A model generated the notes under the pieces. It did no database searches. It was not told the DNA's origin and saw only the letters and a list, made by a program, of their open reading frames with translations. This document shows, in pieces, positions 7,806 to 16,634 of a stretch of DNA of 64,000 nt (position 1 is the stretch's first letter; each line of letters begins with the position of its first letter). The translations under genes and the position numbers were made by a program. The stretch is from positions 1 through 64,000 of the forward strand of contig JAFTVE010000033.1 in assembly GCA_017465905.1 (NCBI GenBank), in the 5' to 3' direction. Source of the DNA: Bacteroidaceae bacterium (GTDB lineage: Bacteria; Bacteroidota; Bacteroidia; Bacteroidales; Bacteroidaceae).

Positions 7806-10715
7806 ATGAAAGTACTAAATATCATCATTTTTCTTTGCGTATGTTGTTTGAACGCAAATGCACAAAAATACTGGGTAATGGGTCAAATAGTAGATGATTT
7901 CACTTATGACCCTATAGATTCCGTAACAGTAAGATTTCTCCGTACCGACAGCACAGAAGTCGAACGTTTTGTCAGTAAAGATGAAACAAAAAGAAACAAC
8001 CGCAGTTTTGGTGAGAGTATTAGTGCCCCAGGAAAATATATCCTGCATTTTTCCAAACGAGGTTATGAAGATACGTATAAAACAGTAAACTTTCGCTACC
8101 GAAAATACCGTATAACAGGAGGTACTTTTGGTCGTGTGCTGATGAAAAAGAAACTTTCTCTGACAGAGCGCAGACTTGATGAAGTTGTCGTAACTGCCAC
8201 CACAATAAAAATGGTGATGAAGGGAGATACAATACAGTATAATGCCGATGCGTTTCAACTTCGCGAGGGGTCAATGCTGGACCAGCTAATAGCCATGCTG
8301 CCCGGAGCAGAACTACGCGAAGGAGGCGTAATTTATGTGAACGGAAAGAGAATCTCCAATCTGTTGGTCAACGGTGAAGATTTCTTTAGGGGCAATCCAC
8401 GAGTGGCACTTGAAAACCTCCCCAGCTACATGGTGGATAAAATCAAAGTCTATGACATGAAGCCTGACCTGAACAAGATGATGGACAAGAACATCAATGT
8501 GCATAAAGGAATGTGGGCCAACGAATCACAAACCACAGTAATGGATGTCAATCTGAAACGGAAATACAGTATAGGATGGATAGCCAATGCTAGTGTGGGA
8601 AGTGGTACTGGCAAACACTATGCTGCCAAAGCTTTTGCCCTACGCTTTACACCACACAGTAGACTTGCATTCATGGGATATTCCAATAATGTATATGGCA
8701 ACTCATACTACGATGCCAACGGCAACTGGCAAAATCCGGGGGGCAGCGACAACCAGACCACACACGAATTATCCTCGGACTTGCTGGTGAATGACAAAAA
8801 CAAAAAGTATAAGATCAAAAATTTGGCTACATTTAAGTGGAAAAAGAGCGAGAACGACGAATATCAGCACACAACTAACTACCTTGGCACTAAAAATATA
8901 GATGGTATTAGTCGGTCTCACCAAGAGAATCGCGACTGGCACATTCGTGATATAGCAGAATTCGACTACAAGATGGATGAAAACGAGAAATTTTATACTA
9001 TCAATTTGAAGCCAGAGATATGGTATAACAATTACCGCAATGCCCAGCATTCGCGTCGGGCAGAATGGGATAAACGCATAACAGAACGGTATATGGGTGA
9101 GGCCTTAGATAGTCTGTTTATGGAAGGACGTGGTGAAATCTATCGCGAAAACCTGATAAGTAGCCTGAGACAAATGCAGCAGAATGACGGTCACCTCTTC
9201 TATACCAAGGCTAATCTGCAAACAACATGGAATTTGAACGGAAATGGCAATCTGCATGTGGGCGGTTTGGGATATTATAGTATGTCCGCCAATCGAAACC
9301 TGATAGAGAGTGCTGCCTATGATTTTACATCCATGCAAGACCGATACCCGAACCACTATGTGCAAAGCTATGACTATAGCGGAAATGTGGGGTATGATAT
9401 ATCATATAATTTCGGGAACATCTCGATTAGTGTCTCCCCAAACTATAGTTACAGACAGCAATTTCAGTCAAGCAACAGGGACTACTATAGACTTGAAAAT
9501 ACAGAATATGCTGAGATGGACTTTGATTGTTTGGCCTCTATGAAAGATGCCCTAACACAGTATATAGATATTACCAACTCGGCATATTCGGACGAATGGA
9601 AACGAACTCACAAACCGGAACTGGGTATGTATATGTATTGGTGGGACGACAAGCACCACAGAGCACATACAGTAAACCTAAGCATACCTATGCGCATAGA
9701 GCAGAAGAAGTACGATTACAAGCGTGGTAGCATAGATACACTATTCCACCGTAATTACTACTTTTTCGAACCGAATGTGCAATATAGGATAGATCACAAC
9801 AGTAATAGAAATGGGTATGCTTTGGAACGACACATCACGCTGTCCTATAATATGTCACACTCCAGCCCATATAGCGAATATCTGACAGATTATCGCGATG
9901 ATGCCACACCATTAGTGGTGAGAACCGGTAATCCCAACCTAAAAGCGAGTGCGCACCACAAAGTGGAGTTGGCTGTAGAAAATAGATATTTCACCAAACG
10001 CGTGCGAACTTTGAATTGGAATTTTGGATATGACCAGTGGAGTAACTTAGTATCCCAGTCCATGATGTACGATATGGAAGCAGGTATAAGGACATATCAT
10101 CCAGAAAATATCAGCGGCAACTGGGCATTGGCCACACAAATATATTATGCCAGCACTTTGGACAAGCGAAACAGATGGAATTATCACTTAACTACCAACT
10201 TTAACTATCGTCACAGCGAAGACTATGCCAGTTTAGTGCAGGACGCTTCCTCAGAAAAAGTGGGCACAGACCATCTGTTAACTAGGCAAAAGTTCAATGT
10301 TAACTTTTCTCGCAACTATTACAGCTTATCGGGAGAGTTGAACGGTGAATGGATACACGCCATTTCCGACCGCTTTACAGATCATAACGTATTCAATATC
10401 AACTATCGTGTAAGTGGAGGCATGCCTCTTCCCTGGAAACTGCAGTTGAGCACCTCGTTGCTACTGAATACGCGGTATGGTTATGATGATGACCGTTTCA
10501 ATACGAGTCAACTGATTTGGAGTGCCTGTCTTAAACGTGTCTTCCTGAATGGCCGACTAGGCGCAGAGGTGGAGGCTTTTGACCTACTGAATCAGATGTC
10601 TAGCCGCAGTTATAGTCTGAACGCACAAATGCAGACCGAGAGCTACAGAAATGTGCTGAGACGATATGTGATGTTCAACATTTCGTTTCGTCTAAACAAG
10701 GAACCTAAAAAATGA
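7806..10715 (+). CDS. Large outer-membrane beta-barrel protein (TonB-receptor-like), paralog 1
   Basis: 969 residues with a signal peptide (MKVLNIIIFLCVCCLNANAQ). An N-terminal carboxypeptidase-regulatory-like Ig domain spans ~25-110. A plug-like segment follows (LDEVVVTATTIKM…YNADAF…GSMLDQLIAMLPGAEL…VNGKRISNLLVNGEDFF). A long barrel region with alternating aromatic strands fills the rest and ends in a short basic tail (NKEPKK). It belongs to the outer-membrane beta-barrel family often annotated as TonB-dependent receptor without a SusD partner. It shares layout and the plug motifs with the protein at 12196-15135, so they are diverged paralogs flanking the peptide genes. Uptake or release of the peptide product, or immunity, is possible but not shown. 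Confidence 0.85.
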   Translation: MKVLNIIIFLCVCCLNANAQKYWVMGQIVDDFTYDPIDSVTVRFLRTDSTEVERFVSKDETKRNNRSFGESISAPGKYILHFSKRGYEDTYKTVNFRYRKYRITGGTFGRVLMKKKLSLTERRLDEVVVTATTIKMVMKGDTIQYNADAFQLREGSMLDQLIAMLPGAELREGGVIYVNGKRISNLLVNGEDFFRGNPRVALENLPSYMVDKIKVYDMKPDLNKMMDKNINVHKGMWANESQTTVMDVNLKRKYSIGWIANASVGSGTGKHYAAKAFALRFTPHSRLAFMGYSNNVYGNSYYDANGNWQNPGGSDNQTTHELSSDLLVNDKNKKYKIKNLATFKWKKSENDEYQHTTNYLGTKNIDGISRSHQENRDWHIRDIAEFDYKMDENEKFYTINLKPEIWYNNYRNAQHSRRAEWDKRITERYMGEALDSLFMEGRGEIYRENLISSLRQMQQNDGHLFYTKANLQTTWNLNGNGNLHVGGLGYYSMSANRNLIESAAYDFTSMQDRYPNHYVQSYDYSGNVGYDISYNFGNISISVSPNYSYRQQFQSSNRDYYRLENTEYAEMDFDCLASMKDALTQYIDITNSAYSDEWKRTHKPELGMYMYWWDDKHHRAHTVNLSIPMRIEQKKYDYKRGSIDTLFHRNYYFFEPNVQYRIDHNSNRNGYALERHITLSYNMSHSSPYSEYLTDYRDDATPLVVRTGNPNLKASAHHKVELAVENRYFTKRVRTLNWNFGYDQWSNLVSQSMMYDMEAGIRTYHPENISGNWALATQIYYASTLDKRNRWNYHLTTNFNYRHSEDYASLVQDASSEKVGTDHLLTRQKFNVNFSRNYYSLSGELNGEWIHAISDRFTDHNVFNINYRVSGGMPLPWKLQLSTSLLLNTRYGYDDDRFNTSQLIWSACLKRVFLNGRLGAEVEAFDLLNQMSSRSYSLNAQMQTESYRNVLRRYVMFNISFRLNKEPKK

Positions 10716-10885
10716 TGAATGAAACGATATGTCTCACAAATACAGATTGCAACCTTCACCCACGGAACAAGTAGATATTTTTAAATTTATGAGTAGAATA
10801 AATCATGACTATTTTTTCGCCATACGATCGTAAAGTAAAATGTTATATCGCATATGCGCTTAATTGGTAAAGTCCAACGAACGGA

Positions 10886-11509
10886 ATGAAATTTACTCGT
10901 CAGTTTGACCAAATGGACTGCGGTCCAGCCTGTATCTGTATGGTGGCCTCTGCCTACGGAAAGGATTATCCGTTGTCTTACTTGCGATCCCTCTCACATC
11001 TTACCCGTGAGGGGGTGAGTGTGTCTGGCATTCGCCATGCGTTAGAAGAGCTTGGCATGGATAGTGCTGCGTTTGAGATGACCCCAGAACAGTTACGCGG
11101 GAAGTGTCCTCTGCCAGCCATCCTTCACTGGGAACAAAATCATTTCGTGGTTCTCTATAAGATAAAGCAAAATAGATGGACAGGAAAGTGGAACTACTAC
11201 ATTGCCAATCCTGCATATGGCAAACATGGTTTCACGGAAGAATCTTTCTCTCGATTTTGGCTCAATGACGACAAAGGAGTAGTAATCGCCATAGAACCAA
11301 GAGACGATTTTTTTGAGAAAAAGCCTGTCAAAGAAAAGCACAGCCTTCTACGCTTTGCCCATAAATATGTATGGCCCTACCGATGGGAACTTTCACAGTC
11401 AGCGTTTGGTATGCAGATTCTCCGCGTCATGCTGTTATCAATTATAATGGTGATGTTTTTAAATGTACAGCACGTGATTTTGCGACAGAGAGTCGGGAAG
11501 GACGATTAA
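10886..11509 (+). pseudogene. C39 peptidase-containing ABC exporter, truncated after the peptidase domain
   Basis: Residues 1-~130 are a complete C39 double-glycine leader peptidase: QMDCGPACICM with the catalytic Cys (residue 12), HWEQNHFVVLY with the catalytic His and ANPAYG with the Asp-equivalent turn. Sequence typical of a bacteriocin-processing ABC transporter continues to about residue 172 (HKYVWPYRWELSQ). It should then go on to six membrane helices and an ATPase (about 700 residues in full). At about 11398-11410 it changes to out-of-frame radical SAM maturase sequence and stops at 11509. The peptidase active site is intact, so residual cleavage activity cannot be excluded, but export is lost. 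The 170 bp upstream (10716-10885) holds no supported gene; a 34-codon frame at 10729 is not convincing. Confidence 0.85.
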
Positions 11510-11769
11510 ATAATGAAGGCCGTATTGAGTGGAACGAAAAGTTTTTTCAACGTATGGCAATAAAATACAGTAATGAGGCTTGTAGAAATTGTGTTATTTT
11601 ACCCATATGCAATGGAAGTTGTACACAAAATAAAATTGAAGCAGGATTAAAAAACACTTGTTTTTTAAGTATGACAGAAGATGCTAAGCAAGACTATCTA
11701 AAAGCCCGAGTTAATGAGATAATTAAAGCATGTATTAAACAGAAGATTCACAATAGTACCCAAAAGTAA
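11371..11769 (+). pseudogene. SPASM-domain remnant of a radical SAM peptide maturase (GG-Bacteroidales type)
   Basis: The first ~9 codons are shifted exporter sequence. From about 11398 the frame encodes a classic SPASM C-terminus: HAVINYNGDVFKCTARDF, then CRNCVILPICNGSC (C-x2-C-x5-C-x3-C) and a further Cys (NTCFLSM). These would ligate auxiliary 4Fe-4S clusters. The radical SAM core with CxxxCxxC, several hundred residues, is missing, so the fragment cannot be catalytic. It sits 26 bp before the Cys-rich peptide gene, the normal place for its maturase. A single deletion has joined the exporter gene to this tail. From memory it matches the maturase family paired with double-glycine natural-product precursors of Bacteroidales. 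Confidence 0.82.
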
Positions 11770-11795
11770 ATACTAAAAAGGCAATATTTTAATTT

Positions 11796-12110
11796 ATGTT
11801 AATCAAAAACAGATTATCTGACATTATGGAAGTCAGTCTTTTGGAAGCAGACAAAGAAGGTTTGCTCCGTGGAGGTTTTGCCATGTTTGGTAGCCGCCCT
11901 TGTGGTCACACTGGTATTAATGGAAATTGCTCGTGCAATAACAACGCAAGTGGTTGTATGGGAAACGACAACTGTCAATGTAACGCTGCATGTGCACACA
12001 ATTGTGATTGCAATTGTAACTGCGTGACAACTGCATCACCAACAGAACCTACAGGAGCAACTAATGCTTCTTGTCAGCCTATGACTGGCATTGGTTTTTT
12101 TACTTTCTAA
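11796..12110 (+). CDS. Cysteine-rich double-glycine RiPP precursor peptide
   Basis: 104 residues. The leader-like start (IKNRLSDIMEVSLLEADKEG) ends in LLRGGF, a double-glycine site of the kind cut by C39 peptidases. A core of about 75 residues follows, with 12 cysteines. Most of them are in a Cys-x(1-5)-Cys cluster with many Asn/Gly/Ala residues (for example NCSCNNNASGCMG, HNCDCNCNC), then a Thr/Pro/Ser linker and the tail MTGIGFFTF. It is preceded by remnants of the exporter/peptidase and maturase that would act on it. A strong hairpin follows at 12122-12160. Cysteine-to-alpha-carbon or other crosslinks by a radical SAM enzyme would be expected for this family. Here no intact maturase is left in the window, so maturation would need an enzyme in trans. 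Alternatively a metal-binding peptide. Confidence 0.75.
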   Translation: MLIKNRLSDIMEVSLLEADKEGLLRGGFAMFGSRPCGHTGINGNCSCNNNASGCMGNDNCQCNAACAHNCDCNCNCVTTASPTEPTGATNASCQPMTGIGFFTF

Positions 12111-12121
12111 CTTAAAAACTT

Positions 12122-12160
12122 CTCTGGGAGATATCTTGATTAAAAGTATATCTCCCAGAG
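12122..12160 (+). terminator. Strong hairpin after the precursor gene
   Basis: A perfect 13-bp inverted repeat, CTCTGGGAGATAT (12122-12134) with its complement (12148-12160), loop 13 nt, 11 bp past the precursor stop. The following U-run is weak. It could terminate or attenuate, leaving the precursor expressed more than the barrel gene that follows. Confidence 0.75.
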
Positions 12161-12168
12161 TTCCTAGC

Positions 12169-12212
12169 ATTTAATGAATCTATTATTTATATTTAATGAA
12201 TCTATTATTTAT
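12169..12212 (+). repeat. 22-bp tandem duplication at the start of the second barrel gene
   Basis: Two exact copies of ATTTAATGAATCTATTATTT plus AT (12169-12190 and 12191-12212). Each carries an ATG, but only the second (12196) opens the long frame. The duplication therefore doubles the start region and gives a decoy start that ends after a few codons. Confidence 0.85.
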
Positions 12213-15135
12213 GAGGTCTATTATTCTGTGTATTTGTGTATTCTGCATAACTACTGCTTATGCAGATGATGTTGATAGTCTATCATTATGGGGATGGCCT
12301 CGTGATGCGTTTACTATGCAGCCTGTTATTGATAGTACTCGAGTTGAATTAATGACTTTGGATAGCACCATTATTGCTACAACTGAACCGTTTTGGGATA
12401 ACTATCGCCCCAATTCTAGATTCTTTATCCCTGTCCACTTTCGCTCGGGGGAATATATTATTCGACTTACTAATCCGCAATACGAAACTGTGATAAAACG
12501 ATTCAAAATAAAAGTCAAGAAGCTGGATTCAGATTATCTTATTGGTGAAATAAAAATGCGCCGTAAGCAAACAACCCGAGAACGCACATTGGACGAAGTA
12601 ACAATAACAGCTACAAAAATTAAATTTTATAACAAAGGGGACACACTGATTTATAATGCTGATGCTTTTAATCTGGCAAATGGGTCAATGCTTGATGCAT
12701 TAGTGGAGCAACTTCCTGGTGTGGAATTGAAACGTGACGGACGTATTTTAGTAAATGGAAAGCAAGTGGAGAGCGTTTTGCTCAATGGAAAGGATTTTTT
12801 CAAAGGCGACAATACTATATTACTGGACAACTTACCAGCCTATACAGTTAAAAATATTAAGTTTTACGATAAGGAAAGCGAACACAGCCAGGGATTGGGG
12901 TTGAATCTAAACGATGGTAGATTTGTCATGGATGTGAATTTGAAACGGGAATACCAGATTGGTTGGCTAGCCAATGCTGAGGCCGGCGGAGGGACGCATG
13001 AGCGTTGGCTTGGACGACTTTTTGCTTTACGATTTACGCCGCAATCGCGTTTGTCATTTTATGCTAATGCCAATAATACGAACGAAGGTCGAAAACCCGG
13101 TAGAAACGGGGAGTGGTCTCCGAGCACTATTGGTAATGGTACAAGTACCACCGAGGCAACAGGTTTCGATTACCTTATACATGACAAGAACCACCGCTAC
13201 GAGATAGAAGGAAATATAAATGTCATGCATTCCGAAAATAATGCAATGTCTAAACAAAATAGCGAAATATTTCAGACTAATGGTTCTGTATTCAATCAAT
13301 CCTGCCAAACGGGAAAAACACAAAATATCTCGGTTAGCACCGACCATAAAATTCGACTGATGTTAGGTCCCGAAAATGACAAATACGATACGCAACTTTA
13401 TCTGAAGCCACGATTTGATTACAATTATCAGAAAAACAATTCAGACAGAATTTCTGCAGAGTTTTCTGCCAATCCCATTGGCTATGGTGATTTAGAGAAT
13501 CTTTTTAATGGACCTGATGCAGGTCGGAATCTGACTGACGTTCTAGTTAATAAGGTGCGCATACGTCAGAGAAACAATTCAGAGATTTTTAGCGGAGGGA
13601 TAAATACGCAACTTTATTTCAGTATGCCGTTTTCCGGTCGACGTATGGAGCTTACTGGCGACTTTAGTGCCGGCAGGAAAAAAGCTCATACCTTTGATCT
13701 CTACACCCTGAATTTTGCAGACTCCGGGAAAGATGATTACCGAAATCGCTACTTTGACAAACCGTCAGACAACCTAAAGGCCAATTTAGGCTTGTCGTGG
13801 GGTTATCTTCTTTTTGCCAAAGGATTTAATCGAGCAACCCTCAATCCATCAGTTGGTTATGGTTACGAATATTCCAATCAGGAAAATTCTCTTTATCGGT
13901 TGGATTGGCTTGAAGAAATGAATGAGGCGACCTTTGGCATGTTGCCGTCCACGCGTGAGGCCCTGCTCTCTACTCTTGATCGCCACAATAGCTATCTCAG
14001 CACGCGCACCTGTCACAATGTTTTCGCCACAGCAACCTTCTGCTACGAGAACGATGTACGCGAACAACGTGATAACGATTTTGTACGCACTGCGCTTTGG
14101 CGTTTGACATTTACCCCAGGCGTTGAATTAAATGTGGAAAGTTTTGATTTCGATGGTCAGCAACAGATAAGTCGTTCCCGAACCGAGCTGCTTCCGACTA
14201 TGATGTTGCGATTGGAACGTAACACACCGGGAATGAAGCATCAAATCTGGCTTGAGGGCAGTTATAAGCAGCAACTTCCTTCGATGTTCTCGCTCATGGA
14301 TCTTCGTTTTGACAGTGACCCACTCAACATCAATGAAGGCAACAGTGATTTGCGTCGAACTGAGATTTATTCAACTGAGCTCTTCTATACTTCCGACCAA
14401 TGGGGCAAGGAAAAGCAGCGCCGAATTTCCGGGAAAATTATGGCTGCATTCTATCGCAATGCTGTCGCTATGGCTCAAGTATATGATGCTGCGACAGGTG
14501 TGCGAACATACCGCCCCCAGAATGTCAATGGCAATTATCGCATCGGATTCAACTGCAATTTCTATACACCGATTGATGCTAAACAACGCTTTATTCTCAA
14601 TATCGGTGTTAGCAATAACTTTTATCGAAATATCGATTTGCAAAGCACAGAACTAAAAGTAGCAGAAAGCAGTACGGTGTTCACCAACTATATGGCAACA
14701 CCACTGAGTATAGAGTATAACTATAAGAAGATAAGGATAGGTTCTAAATTTCAAATGGCTTGGCATAGTGCCAGAAGCAATCGAAAAAATTTTATAGATG
14801 TTAACGGTGTGAACATAGATGCTGGTATTTATGGTAATGTTCAGTTGCCCTGGAACTTGCAATTCGCTACAGACTTTAATTACTACGCACACCGTGGTTT
14901 TGTCAATGAAGTAATGAATACGGACAATTTTGTATGGAATGCCCAACTATCCAAGAGCATTCTACATGGTAATCTTATTTTTGCCCTTGTTGGATATGAT
15001 ATTCTTGGTAATATTTCTAATTTGAATTATTCTGTTAATATGCAAGGGGTCACAGAGACTTGGCGAAATGTCATACCACGCTATGGTATGTTTCGTGTCA
15101 TTTATAAATTAAACAAACAGCCCAAAAAGAAATAA
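12196..15135 (+). CDS. Large outer-membrane beta-barrel protein (TonB-receptor-like), paralog 2
   Basis: 979 residues. The signal peptide is best formed from the in-frame Met at residue 6 (MRSIILCICVFCITTAYADD). The domain order is as in the 7806-10715 protein: a regulatory Ig-like domain, a plug with LDEVTITATKIKFYNKGDTL, LVEQLPGVELKRDGRI and VNGKQVESVLLNGKDFF, then a barrel ending NKQPKKK. It lies 86 bp after the Cys-rich precursor and ends 70 bp before the mannanase ATG, right at the island's right boundary repeat. The two paralogs share motif spacing but differ widely in the barrel. The role is unknown; the pair brackets the peptide-processing genes, suggesting a function in handling a secreted product. 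Confidence 0.85.
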   Translation: MNLLFMRSIILCICVFCITTAYADDVDSLSLWGWPRDAFTMQPVIDSTRVELMTLDSTIIATTEPFWDNYRPNSRFFIPVHFRSGEYIIRLTNPQYETVIKRFKIKVKKLDSDYLIGEIKMRRKQTTRERTLDEVTITATKIKFYNKGDTLIYNADAFNLANGSMLDALVEQLPGVELKRDGRILVNGKQVESVLLNGKDFFKGDNTILLDNLPAYTVKNIKFYDKESEHSQGLGLNLNDGRFVMDVNLKREYQIGWLANAEAGGGTHERWLGRLFALRFTPQSRLSFYANANNTNEGRKPGRNGEWSPSTIGNGTSTTEATGFDYLIHDKNHRYEIEGNINVMHSENNAMSKQNSEIFQTNGSVFNQSCQTGKTQNISVSTDHKIRLMLGPENDKYDTQLYLKPRFDYNYQKNNSDRISAEFSANPIGYGDLENLFNGPDAGRNLTDVLVNKVRIRQRNNSEIFSGGINTQLYFSMPFSGRRMELTGDFSAGRKKAHTFDLYTLNFADSGKDDYRNRYFDKPSDNLKANLGLSWGYLLFAKGFNRATLNPSVGYGYEYSNQENSLYRLDWLEEMNEATFGMLPSTREALLSTLDRHNSYLSTRTCHNVFATATFCYENDVREQRDNDFVRTALWRLTFTPGVELNVESFDFDGQQQISRSRTELLPTMMLRLERNTPGMKHQIWLEGSYKQQLPSMFSLMDLRFDSDPLNINEGNSDLRRTEIYSTELFYTSDQWGKEKQRRISGKIMAAFYRNAVAMAQVYDAATGVRTYRPQNVNGNYRIGFNCNFYTPIDAKQRFILNIGVSNNFYRNIDLQSTELKVAESSTVFTNYMATPLSIEYNYKKIRIGSKFQMAWHSARSNRKNFIDVNGVNIDAGIYGNVQLPWNLQFATDFNYYAHRGFVNEVMNTDNFVWNAQLSKSILHGNLIFALVGYDILGNISNLNYSVNMQGVTETWRNVIPRYGMFRVIYKLNKQPKKK

Positions 15136-15186
15136 AAAGAATCCGTATATTTAAATATATAAGAAATGGTTCAAAAACAAAACAAT

Positions 15187-15317
15187 ATCAATACACACAG
15201 TGATATGAGACGAAGACTGCTGGCTACAATCTACCTGCTGAGTGCCATGGTGGCCATGGCAGACACAGCTATCGACACGGCACCAGCCGACACGCTGGCC
15301 AACGAGGCCGCACGCAA
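15187..15317 (+). repeat. Right copy of the 131 bp direct repeat bounding the island
   Basis: Counterpart of 4625-4755 (about 96 % identical by eye). This copy contains the genuine leader and first codons of the intact GH26 gene. The sequence between the two copies is the AT-rich island. Confidence 0.93.
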
Positions 15318-16233
15318 ACTATATGCCTACCTCAAAGATGAGGTGTGGGGCAAGCGAGTGATGGCAGGCTGCCAAGCCGAATGGAACTACAACACCAACG
15401 ACGCACAGCGCATATACCAGGCTGCGGGCAAGTACCCGGCAGTCAACGTATTCGACTTCCAGCATCACGACCAGTCGTGGATAAACTATCGCACCGCCAC
15501 TGCCCTCAACTGGCAGAAGGCAGGGGGGATCGTAGGATTCATGTGGCACATACACATGCCTTGCAACGTGTTTGCCGAAGGTGAAGAGGGCTGGGGCGGA
15601 TTCTACACCGAAGCCGCTGCCACGGGCGAGCAGAAGCCTTGCTACATATCGCCCAAGCAGGCAGCCACAGAGGGTACGCCCGAGAACAAGCTGCTGCTGA
15701 AGCGACTCGACAACGTGGCCAACCTGCTGCTCTACTATCAACAGCAGGGGGTGGCAATCCTCTTCCGCCCACTTCACGAGGCTGCAGGCGGATGGTTCTG
15801 GTGGGGCAGCGAAGGGGCCGAGGCATACAAGATGCTGTATCGCTACATGTATGACTACCTTACCCAAAAGGGCATACACAATCTGCTGTGGATATGGACA
15901 TCGCAGCTCAACGATCCCGACTGGTACCCTGGCGACGAATATGTGGACATCGTGGCACGCGACGGGTATCCCGAGGGAAACACCTCACATCATGCCATGG
16001 CGGCCGACTACGAGCACCTGCGCAAGGCATACCCCAACAAGATGCTGTGCCTGGCCGAATGCAACAGCGTGCCCAGCTGGGAGAGCATGCAGGAGAGCGG
16101 TGCACTATGGCTCTTCGTGGCTCCATGGTGCGGAGGCGGAGCATTTGCTCACGGCAACGACAATGCCTTCTGGAAACAGCTGCTGCAGCAGGAGGGCGTG
16201 CTCACACGCGATGAGCTAAAGGTTTTTGAATAG
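15205..16233 (+). CDS. Secreted GH26 beta-mannanase
   Basis: 342 residues from the ATG at 15205; a longer frame from 15166 adds 13 polar residues before the signal peptide and is not preferred. The signal peptide MRRRLLATIYLLSAMVAMA is followed by a (beta/alpha)8 GH26 domain. Landmarks are FRPLHEAAGGWFWWG with the acid/base Glu (about residue 195), WTSQLNDPDWYPGD, and LCLAECNSVPS with the nucleophile Glu (about 285). The protein hydrolyses internal beta-1,4-mannosidic bonds. The GC-rich composition matches the gene at 3702, not the island before it. No promoter box is seen directly upstream. Expression may now depend on island transcription. Confidence 0.9.
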   Translation: MRRRLLATIYLLSAMVAMADTAIDTAPADTLANEAARKLYAYLKDEVWGKRVMAGCQAEWNYNTNDAQRIYQAAGKYPAVNVFDFQHHDQSWINYRTATALNWQKAGGIVGFMWHIHMPCNVFAEGEEGWGGFYTEAAATGEQKPCYISPKQAATEGTPENKLLLKRLDNVANLLLYYQQQGVAILFRPLHEAAGGWFWWGSEGAEAYKMLYRYMYDYLTQKGIHNLLWIWTSQLNDPDWYPGDEYVDIVARDGYPEGNTSHHAMAADYEHLRKAYPNKMLCLAECNSVPSWESMQESGALWLFVAPWCGGGAFAHGNDNAFWKQLLQQEGVLTRDELKVFE

Positions 16234-16280
16234 CACTCCATGACGCGTATGAACTGACTGCCGACTGCTACCATGGTGCA

Positions 16281-16397
16281 AAGTGTACAAAAAGTGTAAA
16301 TCTTTGTGTAATTCTTTTCGGTGTAACTGCTTTGTCGCTCAGTCAGTCGTGACTCTGAAAGTGTAAATCTTGCGTTTCGCTATAAATATTATATCAA
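16281..16397 (+). repeat. Outer left end (LE1) of the HU/DUF3987 element
   Basis: A 117 bp stretch that recurs at 17530-17646 with the same length. It starts AAGTGTACAAAAAGTGTAAA and carries three or more AAGTGTA-type motifs. Its first 31 bp are the inverted complement of the right end at 21386-21473. Confidence 0.88.
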
Positions 16398-16477
16398 ATG
16401 GGCTCCGAAGTGCAAACTGGAGATTTAGTGTAAGGCAATCGAAAAACCGAATTTTCTCTTTCGCCCAGCATTCGTAG

Positions 16478-16546
16478 TCGCAAAAGCCATTAGGCCTTCA
16501 AGGTACGCCTGCGTCTATTCCTTGAAAACCTTATGGCTTGTTGCGA
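16478..16546. repeat. Long imperfect inverted repeat (27-bp arms)
   Basis: The arm starting TCGCAAAAGCCATTAGG (16478-16503) pairs with the complement of 16520-16546, with few mismatches and a 16-nt loop. Outer flanks can extend the pairing (GAATTTTCTC with GAGAATTC-like). It could be an RNA hairpin or a small palindromic insertion. The rest of 16234-16630 shows only LE1. Confidence 0.65.
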
Positions 16547-16634
16547 GCGGGCAGAGAATTCTTCTCATTGGGCAGATAAGTGTTCTTCTGATATTAAACA
16601 TTTGCAAATAAGAAAACTAATCTCAATCAATCAC

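Noticed and set aside
10729..10833. 34-codon frame before the C39 gene (MSHKYRLQPSPTEQ…)
   Set aside because: No ribosome binding site and no family likeness; could be a fragment but cannot be supported.
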